From: Pseudomonadota bacterium
Lineage (GTDB): Bacteria; Pseudomonadota; Alphaproteobacteria; Rhizobiales; Beijerinckiaceae
Direction: 5' to 3'
NCBI GenBank assembly: GCA_023450615.1
Contig: JAEXGT010000084.1
Span: 54,385 to 118,384, forward strand
DNA: 64,000 nt
This document shows positions 21,148-29,357 of this stretch, piece after piece. Below the pieces are notes generated by a model. The model made no database searches, was not told where the DNA came from, and saw only the letters and a list, made by a program, of their open reading frames with translations. The translations under genes were made by a program, and so were the position numbers. Each line of letters opens with the position of its first letter. Position 1 is the stretch's first letter.

Positions 21148-21172
21148 AACCCGTTCATTACAGGAAAGTTCC
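21148..21172 (-). promoter_or_regulatory. EcfG-type promoter of the 61-residue gene
   Basis: On the minus strand GGAAC (21172-21168), 17 bases, GTT (21150-21148), with G before GTT. Confidence 0.5.
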
Positions 21173-21219
21173 GCCCTCTATCGAGGTCATACTTTTGGAG
21201 ATCTTACCAAGTACATTCA

Positions 21220-21234
21220 TTAACCTTTTGTTAA
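21220..21234. promoter_or_regulatory. CtrA binding site
   Basis: TTAA-CCTTTTG-TTAA, followed by C, is an exact TTAA-N7-TTAA box of the cell-cycle regulator CtrA. A third TTAA follows at 21241-21244. It sits in an AT-rich stretch of about 110 bases upstream of the 61-residue gene. Confidence 0.55.
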
Positions 21235-21286
21235 CCAATATTAACGAACTGAGCTTTAATATCGGAAAGTAGAAGCTGCAACGAAA

Positions 21287-21310
21287 ATGGCCGGGACAAA
21301 GCCCGGCCAT
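21287..21310. repeat. Extragenic palindrome, family A copy 2
   Basis: ATGGCCGGG-ACAAAG-CCCGGCCAT. On the minus strand it is followed by TTTTCG and may end the transcript of the downstream binding-protein gene. Confidence 0.75.
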
Positions 21311-21336
21311 CCAGCGAAACGAGCCTTAGTTAGCGC

Positions 21337-22317
21337 TTATTCCGCGCCGATATTGGCCGCCTTGATGATCTCCGCCCAGGTCTGGATTTCCTTGTCCAGA
21401 TAAGGTTTGAAAGTCTCGGGATCGCGCACGTTCAAAGTAAAGCCAAGCTTCGTGATGCGTTCCTTCACGTCGGGCTTGTTAAGGATCGTGATGATCGTGC
21501 TCGAGAGCTTGTCGAGGATGGGCTTGGGCGTGTTCACGGGCGCGAAGAAGGCGGCCCAGGATTCCGCATCCGCATCGGTGATGCCCTGTTCGCGCAAGGT
21601 GGGCACGTCGGGCGCCAGCGGATTGCGCTGCGGGCTCGCCAAACCGATGGCCCGCATCTGGCCTGCCTGGAACTGAGAGAGCACGCTCGGCAGGGTGGAG
21701 TTCGATACGTCGATGCGGCCTGCCATGAGCTCCGTCACCAAGGGAGCCGCCCCCCGGAAAGGCACATGGGTCATCTTGATGCCTGCCCGCGTCATGAAGA
21801 GCTCGGTCGCCAGATGCGAACCGGAGCCGACGCCGGTGGAGCCGTAGTTCAGCTTGCCGGGATCCTTCTTGGCGAGCTCGATCAGCTCGGGAATGGTCTT
21901 TACGGGCAGGTCGTTCTTGACCACGAAAACGTGCTCGAAGGCGCCTGCGCCGGCAAGCGGAGCGAAGTCCTTCACCGCGTCGTAGCCAGGATCCTTCAGC
22001 AGGAACATGTTGTTCCCGTGGGTCTGGTTGTTGCCGAAGACGATGGTGTAGCCGTCCGGGGTGGCCCGGGCGACGGCCCGCGTGCCGACGGCGCCGGATG
22101 CTCCCGCCATGTTCTCGACGATCACGCTCTGCCCGAGATCCTTACCCATCTCCTCCGCGACGATGCGGGCGATCACGTCAGTCGGGCCGCCGGCCGGGTA
22201 GGGGACCACCATCTTGATCACGTGGCTGGGATAGGTCTCAGCAACGGCAGCCTGGGAGAGGAGGGCTGCTCCTGCGAGCAGGCCGAAGGCCATGCGGCGG
22301 GTGAGAGTGAAGGTCAT
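21337..22317 (-). CDS. Tripartite tricarboxylate transporter substrate-binding protein (Bug/TctC family)
   Basis: 326 residues, periplasmic. A signal peptide (RRMAFGLLAGAALLSQAAVA) precedes YPSHVIKMVVPYPAGGPTDVIARIVAEEM, the family hallmark; GASGAVGTRAVARATPDGYTIVFGNNQTHG and NYGSTGVGSGSHLATELF are ligand-site segments. Bug proteins bind carboxylates for TctAB-type transporters, but no membrane partner genes are nearby, which is common for this expanded family. ATG 22317 is chosen over 22404 because it begins the signal peptide and has AGGAG upstream. Confidence 0.9.
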   Translation of the reverse strand: MTFTLTRRMAFGLLAGAALLSQAAVAETYPSHVIKMVVPYPAGGPTDVIARIVAEEMGKDLGQSVIVENMAGASGAVGTRAVARATPDGYTIVFGNNQTHGNNMFLLKDPGYDAVKDFAPLAGAGAFEHVFVVKNDLPVKTIPELIELAKKDPGKLNYGSTGVGSGSHLATELFMTRAGIKMTHVPFRGAAPLVTELMAGRIDVSNSTLPSVLSQFQAGQMRAIGLASPQRNPLAPDVPTLREQGITDADAESWAAFFAPVNTPKPILDKLSSTIITILNKPDVKERITKLGFTLNVRDPETFKPYLDKEIQTWAEIIKAANIGAE

Positions 22318-22438
22318 GAAAAAGCGTCTCCTGAAAATCCCGCTTGAGCAGGGCTGTTTTGCTTGCTTGGACAGCTTGAGCGGATTAGGGTCCGCCCCCG
22401 TCACATTTCCTTCCTAACGCCCCGACCGGAGGTTTCCC

Positions 22439-23641
22439 ATGGGCTTTTTGTCTGATGCCCTTTCGCGCGTTAAGCCGTCTGCCACGATCGTCATTACGCA
22501 GAAAGCGCGCGATCTGAAAGCCCAGGGGCGAGACGTCATTAGCCTTTCCGTCGGCGAGCCGGATTTCGATACGCCCGACAACATCAAGGAAGCGGCCATC
22601 GCGGCCATCCGCCGCGGCGAAACCAAGTACACGCCTGTTTCCGGCATCGTGCCGCTGCGCGAGGCCATTTCCCGCAAGTTCAAGCGCGAGAACGGCTTGG
22701 ACTACAAGCCCTCGCAGATCATCGTCTCCACCGGCGGCAAGCATGTGATCTACAACGCGCTGCTCGCCACCTTGAACCCTGGCGATGAGGTCATCATCCC
22801 GGCGCCTTACTGGGTGTCGTATCCCGAGATGGTCGTGATCTGCGGCGGCAAGCCGGTGTTCGTCGACTGCACGATGGAGCACAACTTCAAGCTCCAGGCG
22901 AGCGATCTCGAACGCTCCATCACACCCAAGACCAAGTGGATCATCCTCAACTCGCCGTCGAACCCGACGGGCGCGGCCTATTCGCGCGCCGAGATGAAGG
23001 CGATCACCGACGTGCTGATGCGTCATCCGCATGTGTGGGTGCTCACCGACGATATGTACGAGCACCTGACCTACGGCGATTTCGAGTTCGTGACGCCCGC
23101 TCAGGTCGAGCCGAACCTTTATGAGCGCACGCTCACCATGAACGGCGTGTCCAAGTCCTATGCCATGACCGGCTGGCGTATCGGTTATGCCGGCGGCCCC
23201 GAGCATTTGATCAAGGCGATGGACTTCGTGCAGGGTCAGCAGACCTCCGGCACGAGCGCGATTTCCCAGTGGGCCGCCGTCGAGGCTCTCGACGGTCCGC
23301 AGGATCACCTGCCGCGCTTTAAGAAGGCTTTCGAAGAGCGCCGTGATCTCGTGGTCTCGATGCTCAACCAGGCGAAGTACCTGAAATGCCCGATGCCGGA
23401 AGGCGCGTTCTACGTCTACCCGTCCTGCGCCGAGGCCATCGGCAAGACTGCGCCGTCGGGCAAGGTCATCGAGACGGATGAGGACTTCGTTGCCGAGCTC
23501 CTGGAAGCTGAGGGCGTCGCCGCAGTGCACGGCTCGTCCTTCGGTCTCGGCCCGAACTTCCGCATCTCCTACGCCACGTCGAATGCGTTGCTGGAAGATG
23601 CCTGCAACCGCATCCAGCGCTTCTGCGGATCGCTTCGCTGA
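22439..23641 (+). CDS. Aspartate/aromatic aminotransferase, fold-type I
   Basis: 400 residues, cytosolic PLP enzyme that transfers the amino group of aspartate to 2-oxoglutarate, with possible prephenate activity as in related class I-beta enzymes. Motifs: SLSVGEPDFDTPDNI, KYTPVSGIVPLREAI, PAPYWVSYPEM, NSPSNPTGAAYS, and NGVSKSYAMTGWRIGYAGG holding the Schiff-base Lys. FRISYATSN near the end contains the carboxylate-binding Arg. Its stop codon overlaps the next start (TGATG), so the small downstream gene is co-translated. Confidence 0.93.
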   Translation: MGFLSDALSRVKPSATIVITQKARDLKAQGRDVISLSVGEPDFDTPDNIKEAAIAAIRRGETKYTPVSGIVPLREAISRKFKRENGLDYKPSQIIVSTGGKHVIYNALLATLNPGDEVIIPAPYWVSYPEMVVICGGKPVFVDCTMEHNFKLQASDLERSITPKTKWIILNSPSNPTGAAYSRAEMKAITDVLMRHPHVWVLTDDMYEHLTYGDFEFVTPAQVEPNLYERTLTMNGVSKSYAMTGWRIGYAGGPEHLIKAMDFVQGQQTSGTSAISQWAAVEALDGPQDHLPRFKKAFEERRDLVVSMLNQAKYLKCPMPEGAFYVYPSCAEAIGKTAPSGKVIETDEDFVAELLEAEGVAAVHGSSFGLGPNFRISYATSNALLEDACNRIQRFCGSLR

Positions 23642-23943
23642 TGAGTGACCTGCCTCGGATATTCCATCCGGATCCCGAGGCAGAGCCCTATCGGGCTGAT
23701 CAGCAATCCGCCTACCGGGTGAAGTCGGACTTCCGCGTCGACTTCACCAACGGCGGATATGTGGAAGCGAAAGACTTCATTCTCGACATCGAAGGCGACA
23801 GCGTATCGCCCTCGCGCTTGGCCGAGATGATCGTCTCCTCCATGAACCTGCTCCGGGCCGGACCGGTGACGATCTTCGCCATGCAGATCGTGCGCCGCGG
23901 CGAGCACCAGGACTCGGCTCCAGCCCATCTGCAGGGCGCCTGA
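23641..23943 (+). CDS. Hypothetical protein co-translated with the aminotransferase
   Basis: 100 residues. RVDFTNGGYVEAKDFILDIEGDSVSPSRLAEMIVSSMNLLRAGPVTIFAMQIVRR looks like a compact alpha/beta domain; no family recognised. The ATG shares one base with the aminotransferase stop (TGATG), and a terminator follows, so this is the last gene of a two-gene operon. Its role may relate to amino-acid or keto-acid metabolism, but only by position. Confidence 0.72.
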   Translation: MSDLPRIFHPDPEAEPYRADQQSAYRVKSDFRVDFTNGGYVEAKDFILDIEGDSVSPSRLAEMIVSSMNLLRAGPVTIFAMQIVRRGEHQDSAPAHLQGA

Positions 23944-23950
23944 GAAACAG

Positions 23951-23977
23951 CGGCCAAGCGAGAGCTTGGCCGTTTTC
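23951..23977 (+). terminator. Rho-independent terminator after the aminotransferase operon
   Basis: CGGCCAAG pairs with CTTGGCCG across CGAGAG, followed by TTTTCG. Confidence 0.8.
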
Positions 23978-24076
23978 GCTTGCGCAAAAAGCCCCTTGCC
24001 AACTTCTCCCGACAGGCAGAGCATCTCCCTACGCGACCGCAAGAGCCGCGCTGAGAGGGGCAGGGAGGAGACTACC

Positions 24077-26116
24077 ATGGCACCCACCGGCAGAGGATCT
24101 GTGGGCCCGCGATGCATTGCCATCGTTGGCCCATTCCAGAGCGGCAAGACCACTCTCCTTGAAGCGATCCTGGAGCGCACAGGCGCGATCTCGCGCGCGG
24201 GCCGCGTGGCCAATGGCGACAGCGTCGGCGATGCGAGCGCCGAGGCGCGCGCCCACGGCATGAGCATCGAGCCCAATGTGGCTACCGTCGAGTTCCTCGG
24301 CGAGACGATGACCTTCATCGATTGCCCCGGCTCCACGGAATTCCTGCACGAGATGCGCAACATTACACCGGTCTGCGACGCGGCGATCGTGGTGTGCGAG
24401 TCGGATGAGCGCAAGATCCCGGCGCTGGAGGTCATCTTGCGGGAACTGGAAGAGGCGGACATTCCGCGCTTCCTCTTCATCAACAAGATAGACACGGCCA
24501 CGCAACGGGTGCGCGAAACCTTGAGCCTTTTGCAGCAGGCATCGCGCACGCCGCTGCTGCTGCGCCAGATTCCGCTTTGGAAGGATGGCATCGCGATTGG
24601 CTTCATCGACCTCGCATTGGAGCGCGCCTTCATCTATCGCGAACATGCTCCCAGCGAAATCGTCGAGATGCCCGACGGCGAAGGCCTGCGCGAGCGCGAA
24701 GCGCGCTTTGCCATGCTCGAAAAGCTCGCCGATTACGATGACGAGTTGATGGAGGAATTGATCTCCGAAATCGAGCCGCCGCGCGACCGCATCTTTGACG
24801 ATCTCTCGAAAGAGCTGCGAGAGAGGCATGTGGTGCCTGCTCTCATCGGCTCCGCCGAGCGTGGCAACGGCGTCACGCGGCTTCTGAAAGCCCTGCGCCA
24901 TGAAGCGCCGACGCTCAATGAAACCCGCACCAGGCTTGGCATTCCGGATGAAGGCGCGCCTCTCGCTCATGTGATGAAGACCTTGCATATGGGGCAGGGC
25001 GGCAAGCTCTCCTTTGCGCGCGTCATGCGCGGCACGTTCCGTGAAGGCGATACGGTGGTGGGCTCACGGGGTGCGGAAAGCCGGATCGTCTCTTTGGTGA
25101 CATTGGTGGGCGCAAACACCGCGCGTCGCGGCGAGGCCAATGCGGGCGATGCGGTCGGCTTCGGCCGTCTCGAGGGAATCGGGACAGGCGACAGCTTCGC
25201 AGCGGGCAAGACGCGTCCGGACACGATCGTTTCCTTCGCTCCACCGGAGCCTGTCTATGCGGTGGCGCTCAAGGTCAGGGACCGCAAGGACGATGTGCGC
25301 CTTTCCAGCGCGCTCGCGAAGATCACCGAGGAGGACCCGTCGCTCGTGGTGGAAACCCGGCCCGAGATGGGCGAGATCCGATTGCTTGGGCAGGGCGAGA
25401 TGCATCTGCGCGTCACGGTGGAGAAGCTCGCCTCGCGCTTCCAGGTTGGCGTCGACATCTCGAAGCCGCGCGTAGCCTATTGCGAGACGATCAAGCTGCC
25501 CGCTTCGGCGCGGGGGCGGCATCGCAAGCAGACAGGCGGTCATGGCCAGTACGGGGACGTGATGATCGAGATAAAGCCTCTGCCGCGCGGGGAGGGCTTT
25601 GCCTTCGAGGATCGCATCACCGGGGGTGTCGTGCCGCGCCAGTATATCCCTTCCGTGGAAACGGGCGTCCGGGATGCGCTCAAGAATGGCCCTCTGGGCT
25701 TCCCCGTGGTCGATCTGGCGGTGAGCCTCACGGATGGGTCCTACCATACGGTGGATTCCTCCGATGCGGCCTTCCAGGCCGCAGCGAAGCTCGCTTTGGC
25801 GGAGGCGTTGCCGAAGGCAAAGCCCGTGCTGCTGGAACCCATCCTCCTGGTCGAGATCGCCATCCCCACAGAAGCCCTGTCCAAGGCGACAGGCCTTGTC
25901 ACTGCAAGGCGTGGACAGATCCTCGGATATGATGGAAGGCCCGGCTGGACCGGATGGGAGGTGTTGAGCGCCACCATTCCGGAATCGGAGATCGGCGATC
26001 TGATCGTTGAGCTGCGGTCGGTCACCGCCGGGGTCGGTACGTTCTCGACCCGGTTCGACCATATGGCCGAGCTGAGCGGAAAATCAGCCGATTTGGTGCT
26101 GCACAAGGCCCATTAA
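24077..26116 (+). CDS. Elongation factor G paralogue (EF-G-like GTPase)
   Basis: 679 residues, with the EF-G domain order: G domain, II, III, IV (GHGQYGDVMIEIKPLPRGEGFAFEDRITGGVVPRQYIPSVE) and V (LEPILLVEIAIPTEA, ending SGKSADLV). G1 is GPFQSGKT, G3 DCPG and G4 NKID. The canonical GHxD of G1 is changed, the usual RGIT is HGMS, and the residue after DxxG is Ser instead of the catalytic His. This matches the divergent EF-G paralogue class rather than the housekeeping fusA, which normally lies with rpsL/rpsG/tuf. AGGAG precedes ATG 24077. Poor GTP hydrolysis is inferred. Confidence 0.85.
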   Translation: MAPTGRGSVGPRCIAIVGPFQSGKTTLLEAILERTGAISRAGRVANGDSVGDASAEARAHGMSIEPNVATVEFLGETMTFIDCPGSTEFLHEMRNITPVCDAAIVVCESDERKIPALEVILRELEEADIPRFLFINKIDTATQRVRETLSLLQQASRTPLLLRQIPLWKDGIAIGFIDLALERAFIYREHAPSEIVEMPDGEGLREREARFAMLEKLADYDDELMEELISEIEPPRDRIFDDLSKELRERHVVPALIGSAERGNGVTRLLKALRHEAPTLNETRTRLGIPDEGAPLAHVMKTLHMGQGGKLSFARVMRGTFREGDTVVGSRGAESRIVSLVTLVGANTARRGEANAGDAVGFGRLEGIGTGDSFAAGKTRPDTIVSFAPPEPVYAVALKVRDRKDDVRLSSALAKITEEDPSLVVETRPEMGEIRLLGQGEMHLRVTVEKLASRFQVGVDISKPRVAYCETIKLPASARGRHRKQTGGHGQYGDVMIEIKPLPRGEGFAFEDRITGGVVPRQYIPSVETGVRDALKNGPLGFPVVDLAVSLTDGSYHTVDSSDAAFQAAAKLALAEALPKAKPVLLEPILLVEIAIPTEALSKATGLVTARRGQILGYDGRPGWTGWEVLSATIPESEIGDLIVELRSVTAGVGTFSTRFDHMAELSGKSADLVLHKAH

Positions 26117-26120
26117 GCCA

Positions 26121-26166
26121 TTTGTCGTGGGCGCTTTTCTGCCCTCATGGGGCGCCCATCGACAAA
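26121..26166. terminator. Long inverted repeat after the EF-G paralogue gene
   Basis: TTTGTCG-TGGGCGC pairs with GCGCCCA-T-CGACAAA, a 14-pair stem with one bulged base. No T-run follows; it probably acts as a terminator or stabilising 3' hairpin. Confidence 0.55.
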
Positions 26167-26248
26167 ACTCTCCTTCCGCGCCAATCTAAGCCTCACCGGA
26201 GACGCCATCTCCTCTGAGACAAACTCGCCTTGAAGCGGGAGGAAAAAA

Positions 26249-27985
26249 ATGAACGCCACCACTCAACCGGCCGCATTTACTGGCCCGGCAGGATCGCCCT
26301 CGGACAAACCTTGGCTCAACTCCTATCCGGCGAAAGTGCCTCAAGTTATCGATGAGGCAAGCATCGGCACTCTCAACGACATTTTTCTCCAAGCCATAAC
26401 TGATTATCCGAATCGGCCTGCTGCCGAGAGTTTCGGCAAGCGCATGACTTATGCGGAGCTTGGCCAAGCGACTGATGCCGTAGCGTCATGGCTGCAGCAG
26501 CAGGGCTTGAGGAAAGGCGACCGCGTCGCGATCATGCTGCCGAACGTCATGGCCTATCCGGCGATCCTCTTCGGTGCGCTGATGGCCGGCGGCACGGTGG
26601 TGAACATCAATCCACTCTATACGCCCCGTGAGCTGATCTATCAGATGCAGGATTCCGGTGCGCGCTTCCTTTTCGTTCTGGAGAATTTCGGCGCGACGGT
26701 GGAAGAGGCTCTGCCCGAAATGAAGCTCGACCGCGTGATTGTCGTAAAGCCCGGCGATCTCCTGGGGCTCAAGGGGAAGATCGTGAATCTCGTTTCGCGG
26801 CATGTGAAGAAGGCGGTCAAGCCGTTCAGCCTGCCTCAATCCGTGTCGTTTACGTCGGTGCTCGGCAAGGGCGGCGGAAAGAAGCCGCAACCCGTTCCTG
26901 TCACGCGCGATGATATCGCCTTCCTGCAATATACAGGCGGCACGACAGGTGTCTCGAAAGGAGCCATCCTGCTCCACCGCAATGTGGTGGCCAACGTGTT
27001 GCAATCCGAAGCCTGGATGCGCCCGTTCTTTGGAGAACGGAATGACCATGTGATGGTGACCGCTCTGCCGCTCTATCACATATTTGCGCTTACGGTCTGT
27101 GCGCTGTTCATGACGAAGATCGGCGGCTGCCAGCTTCTCATCGCCAATCCGCGCGACATTCCAGGCTTTGTGAAGATACTCAAGAACAGCAAGGTCACGC
27201 TCATGTCGGGCGTGAACACGCTCTACAACGCGCTGGCCCACGCACCTGGCATCCGCGAGGTCGACTTTTCGCAGCTCGTCTTCGCCGTCGCAGGCGGCAT
27301 GGCCACGCAGGAGACGGTTGCGAAGAAGTGGAAGGAAATCTCAGGCCAGCCTATCGTCGAGGGCTACGGCCTGTCGGAAACCTCGCCCGTGGTCTGCGCC
27401 AATCGCCTCGACATCGAGGAGTTCACCGGCACCATCGGCTACCCGCTCCCGTCTACCGATGTCTCGGTGCGCGCGACCGACGGCACCGTTCTGCCTATGG
27501 GCGAGCGTGGTGAGCTGTGCGTGAAAGGGCCACAGGTGATGCCGGGCTACTGGCAGCGCCCGGACGAGACGGCGCGCGTCATGACAGAGGACGGGTACTT
27601 CCGGACCGGCGACGTCGCCATGATCCTCCCCGACGGGCAGGTGAAGATCGTGGACCGGATGAAGGACATGATCCTCGTCTCCGGCTTTAACGTCTATCCC
27701 AACGAAGTCGAGGATGTGATCGTGAAGCATCCGGGCGTCATGGAAGCTGCCGTCATCGGATTGCCGGACGATCAGTCGGGTGAGGCGGTCGTAGCCTATG
27801 TGGTGCGCAAGGATCCGGCCCTCACCGCCGATGAGCTGCGTCAGTTTTGCCGCGAGAACCTGACAGGCTATAAGGTGCCCCGCCGCGTGGAGTTCAGGGA
27901 GCTTCTGCCGAAGACGAATGTGGGCAAAGTTCTGCGCCGCGTGCTGAAGGAGGAGGTCGTCAGACCTCATGCGCGCAAGGACTGA
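26249..27985 (+). CDS. fadD: Long-chain fatty-acid--CoA ligase
   Basis: 578 residues. Acyl-adenylate-forming enzyme that activates fatty acids with ATP and CoA. Motifs: LQYTGGTTGVSKGA (P-loop), GYGLSETSPVV (A5), GYFRTGDVAMI (A7, with the Asp that binds ATP ribose), ILVSGFNVYPNEVEDVI (FACS motif) and PKTNVGKVLRRVL with the catalytic Lys. Length and N terminus agree with bacterial FadD. AGGAGG-type site (GGGAGGAAAAAA) precedes the ATG. A single-gene unit. Confidence 0.93.
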   Translation: MNATTQPAAFTGPAGSPSDKPWLNSYPAKVPQVIDEASIGTLNDIFLQAITDYPNRPAAESFGKRMTYAELGQATDAVASWLQQQGLRKGDRVAIMLPNVMAYPAILFGALMAGGTVVNINPLYTPRELIYQMQDSGARFLFVLENFGATVEEALPEMKLDRVIVVKPGDLLGLKGKIVNLVSRHVKKAVKPFSLPQSVSFTSVLGKGGGKKPQPVPVTRDDIAFLQYTGGTTGVSKGAILLHRNVVANVLQSEAWMRPFFGERNDHVMVTALPLYHIFALTVCALFMTKIGGCQLLIANPRDIPGFVKILKNSKVTLMSGVNTLYNALAHAPGIREVDFSQLVFAVAGGMATQETVAKKWKEISGQPIVEGYGLSETSPVVCANRLDIEEFTGTIGYPLPSTDVSVRATDGTVLPMGERGELCVKGPQVMPGYWQRPDETARVMTEDGYFRTGDVAMILPDGQVKIVDRMKDMILVSGFNVYPNEVEDVIVKHPGVMEAAVIGLPDDQSGEAVVAYVVRKDPALTADELRQFCRENLTGYKVPRRVEFRELLPKTNVGKVLRRVLKEEVVRPHARKD

Positions 27986-27990
27986 GAAAG

Positions 27991-28016
27991 AAAAAAAGCC
28001 GGGCCAAAGGCCCGGC
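27991..28016. terminator. Hairpin after fadD
   Basis: GCCGGGCC-AAA-GGCCCGGC. The run of seven A before it gives a T-tract only on the minus strand, so it is best read as a minus-strand or bidirectional terminator. Confidence 0.55.
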
Positions 28017-28353
28017 ATGAAGTGAGGTCCGACAAATAAAAGTCAAAACCTTCCAGAGGGAACGGCCGACACGACATCGCCGGGAGGAAGAAAAAGCGAT
28101 GCCGCGTTGAAATCAGCCAATGCCCATATCGGCCGCATTCGACTTATTTGCAATGCAACATGCCTCATGAAAGGGCTGCGCTGAATGCATGCCTTTTATC
28201 GATCCCTGACATAAAACTGCCACGCTTGCTCCAATGGGATAGGAATCGGAACCTGTCAGGGGCTGGCAAGCCTCGGCAACCAGGGGCGCGCCTGCCGCTA
28301 GGCCACGCAAAAAAGCTGAAAGAAGCCGTTTCCTTTTGAGAGAGCGGCCAGCC
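28017..28353. other. 337-base stretch without a supported gene
   Basis: It lies between convergent fadD and the LysR gene. A 65-codon minus-strand frame (28113-28310) starts only with TTG and has no ribosome site. I see no strong hairpin, tRNA or riboswitch signature. A small RNA cannot be excluded. Confidence 0.45.
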
Positions 28354-29280
28354 CTAGTAAGTCCAGCGCTGGGCTTTGGAAATCAGGAAGTCGCGGAAGG
28401 CCTGGACGCGGGCAACCGAGCGCATCTCCTCGGCATAGACCAGGTAACTGTCGAGAGACGGCATCTCGACGTCGCGCAGAACCTGGACGAGGTTCGGGTT
28501 GCCCACGGCTGCATAATCCGGCAGCACGGCGATGCCGGCCCCGGTTTCCACTGCGAGCTTGAGGGCTGTAATATTGTTCACAATATAGTGATACTGCCGG
28601 GGTTCACGGCTTTCCCGTCCCGCCGTCGAGAGCCAATGCACAGACATCAGGTAGGACGGCTGGTCGCCGCCGAACGAGATGATGCGATGCTCGTCGAGAT
28701 CCCCCAAGCTCTTCGGCTCCCCGAAGCGCTTGATGTAGTCGGTCGAGGCATAGACGTGGAAATGCACCGTGAAGAGCCGGCGCTGGATCAGGTCCGGCTG
28801 AGCGGGGCGGCGCAGGCGAATGGCGACATCCGCCTCGCGCATGGCGAGGTCCAGCTCCTCGTTGGAAAGGATCAGCTCGATCCGCACCTCCGGATAGAGA
28901 TCCATGAACTCGGCGACGCGCTGGGCGAGCCAGATGGAACCAAGGCCCACCGTGGTTGTCACCTTCAGCTCGCCGGAGGGGCGTTCGCTTGTCTCGACAA
29001 GGCGCGCCTTGGTCGTTTCCAGGCGCATGCGCATGTCGCGGGCTGCACGGAAGAGCAGGTCGCCTTGCTCTGTCAGGATCAGGCCGCGGGCGTGGCGGTG
29101 GAAGAGGGGAGCCTTCAGTTCGCGCTCGAGTGCGCTGATCTGGCGGCTGACGGCGGATTGGCTCAGGCCCAGATCGTCACCGGCACGCGTGAAGCTGCCC
29201 GCTTCTGCGACGGTATAGAAAATCCGGATTTTATCCCAATCCACGGCGATCCCCTGCTGCCTCGCATTCTCCTGATGCAA
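28354..29280 (-). CDS. LysR-type regulator of the LsrB/VtlR group
   Basis: 308 residues. The N-terminal winged helix (DWDKIRIFYTVAEAGSFTRAGDDLGLSQSAVSRQISALERELKAPLFHRHARG) and a LysR effector domain (LKVTTTVGLGSIWLAQRVAEF, ELDLAMREADVAIRLRRPAQPDLIQRRLFTVHFHVYAS) closely follow what I remember of Sinorhizobium LsrB and Brucella VtlR. The position directly after trxB is the same as in those genera. LsrB is described as a redox-responsive regulator acting through cysteines; this protein has no cysteine at all. A GTG start at 29244, with AGGGGAT upstream, is an alternative that would begin at DWDK. Confidence 0.85.
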   Translation of the reverse strand: MHQENARQQGIAVDWDKIRIFYTVAEAGSFTRAGDDLGLSQSAVSRQISALERELKAPLFHRHARGLILTEQGDLLFRAARDMRMRLETTKARLVETSERPSGELKVTTTVGLGSIWLAQRVAEFMDLYPEVRIELILSNEELDLAMREADVAIRLRRPAQPDLIQRRLFTVHFHVYASTDYIKRFGEPKSLGDLDEHRIISFGGDQPSYLMSVHWLSTAGRESREPRQYHYIVNNITALKLAVETGAGIAVLPDYAAVGNPNLVQVLRDVEMPSLDSYLVYAEEMRSVARVQAFRDFLISKAQRWTY

Positions 29281-29357
29281 GGCACCTTATCTCTTATGAG
29301 CTGAACGCAGGATGCAATAGGAATCCTGCCCAAGGGATAACCAGTTGTTAATAAACC

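Noticed and set aside
22385..23530. 381-codon minus-strand frame opposite the aminotransferase
   Set aside because: Antisense of a clear PLP enzyme; no motifs.
28113..28310. 65-codon minus-strand frame between fadD and the LysR gene
   Set aside because: Starts with TTG, has no ribosome site and no recognisable sequence feature.
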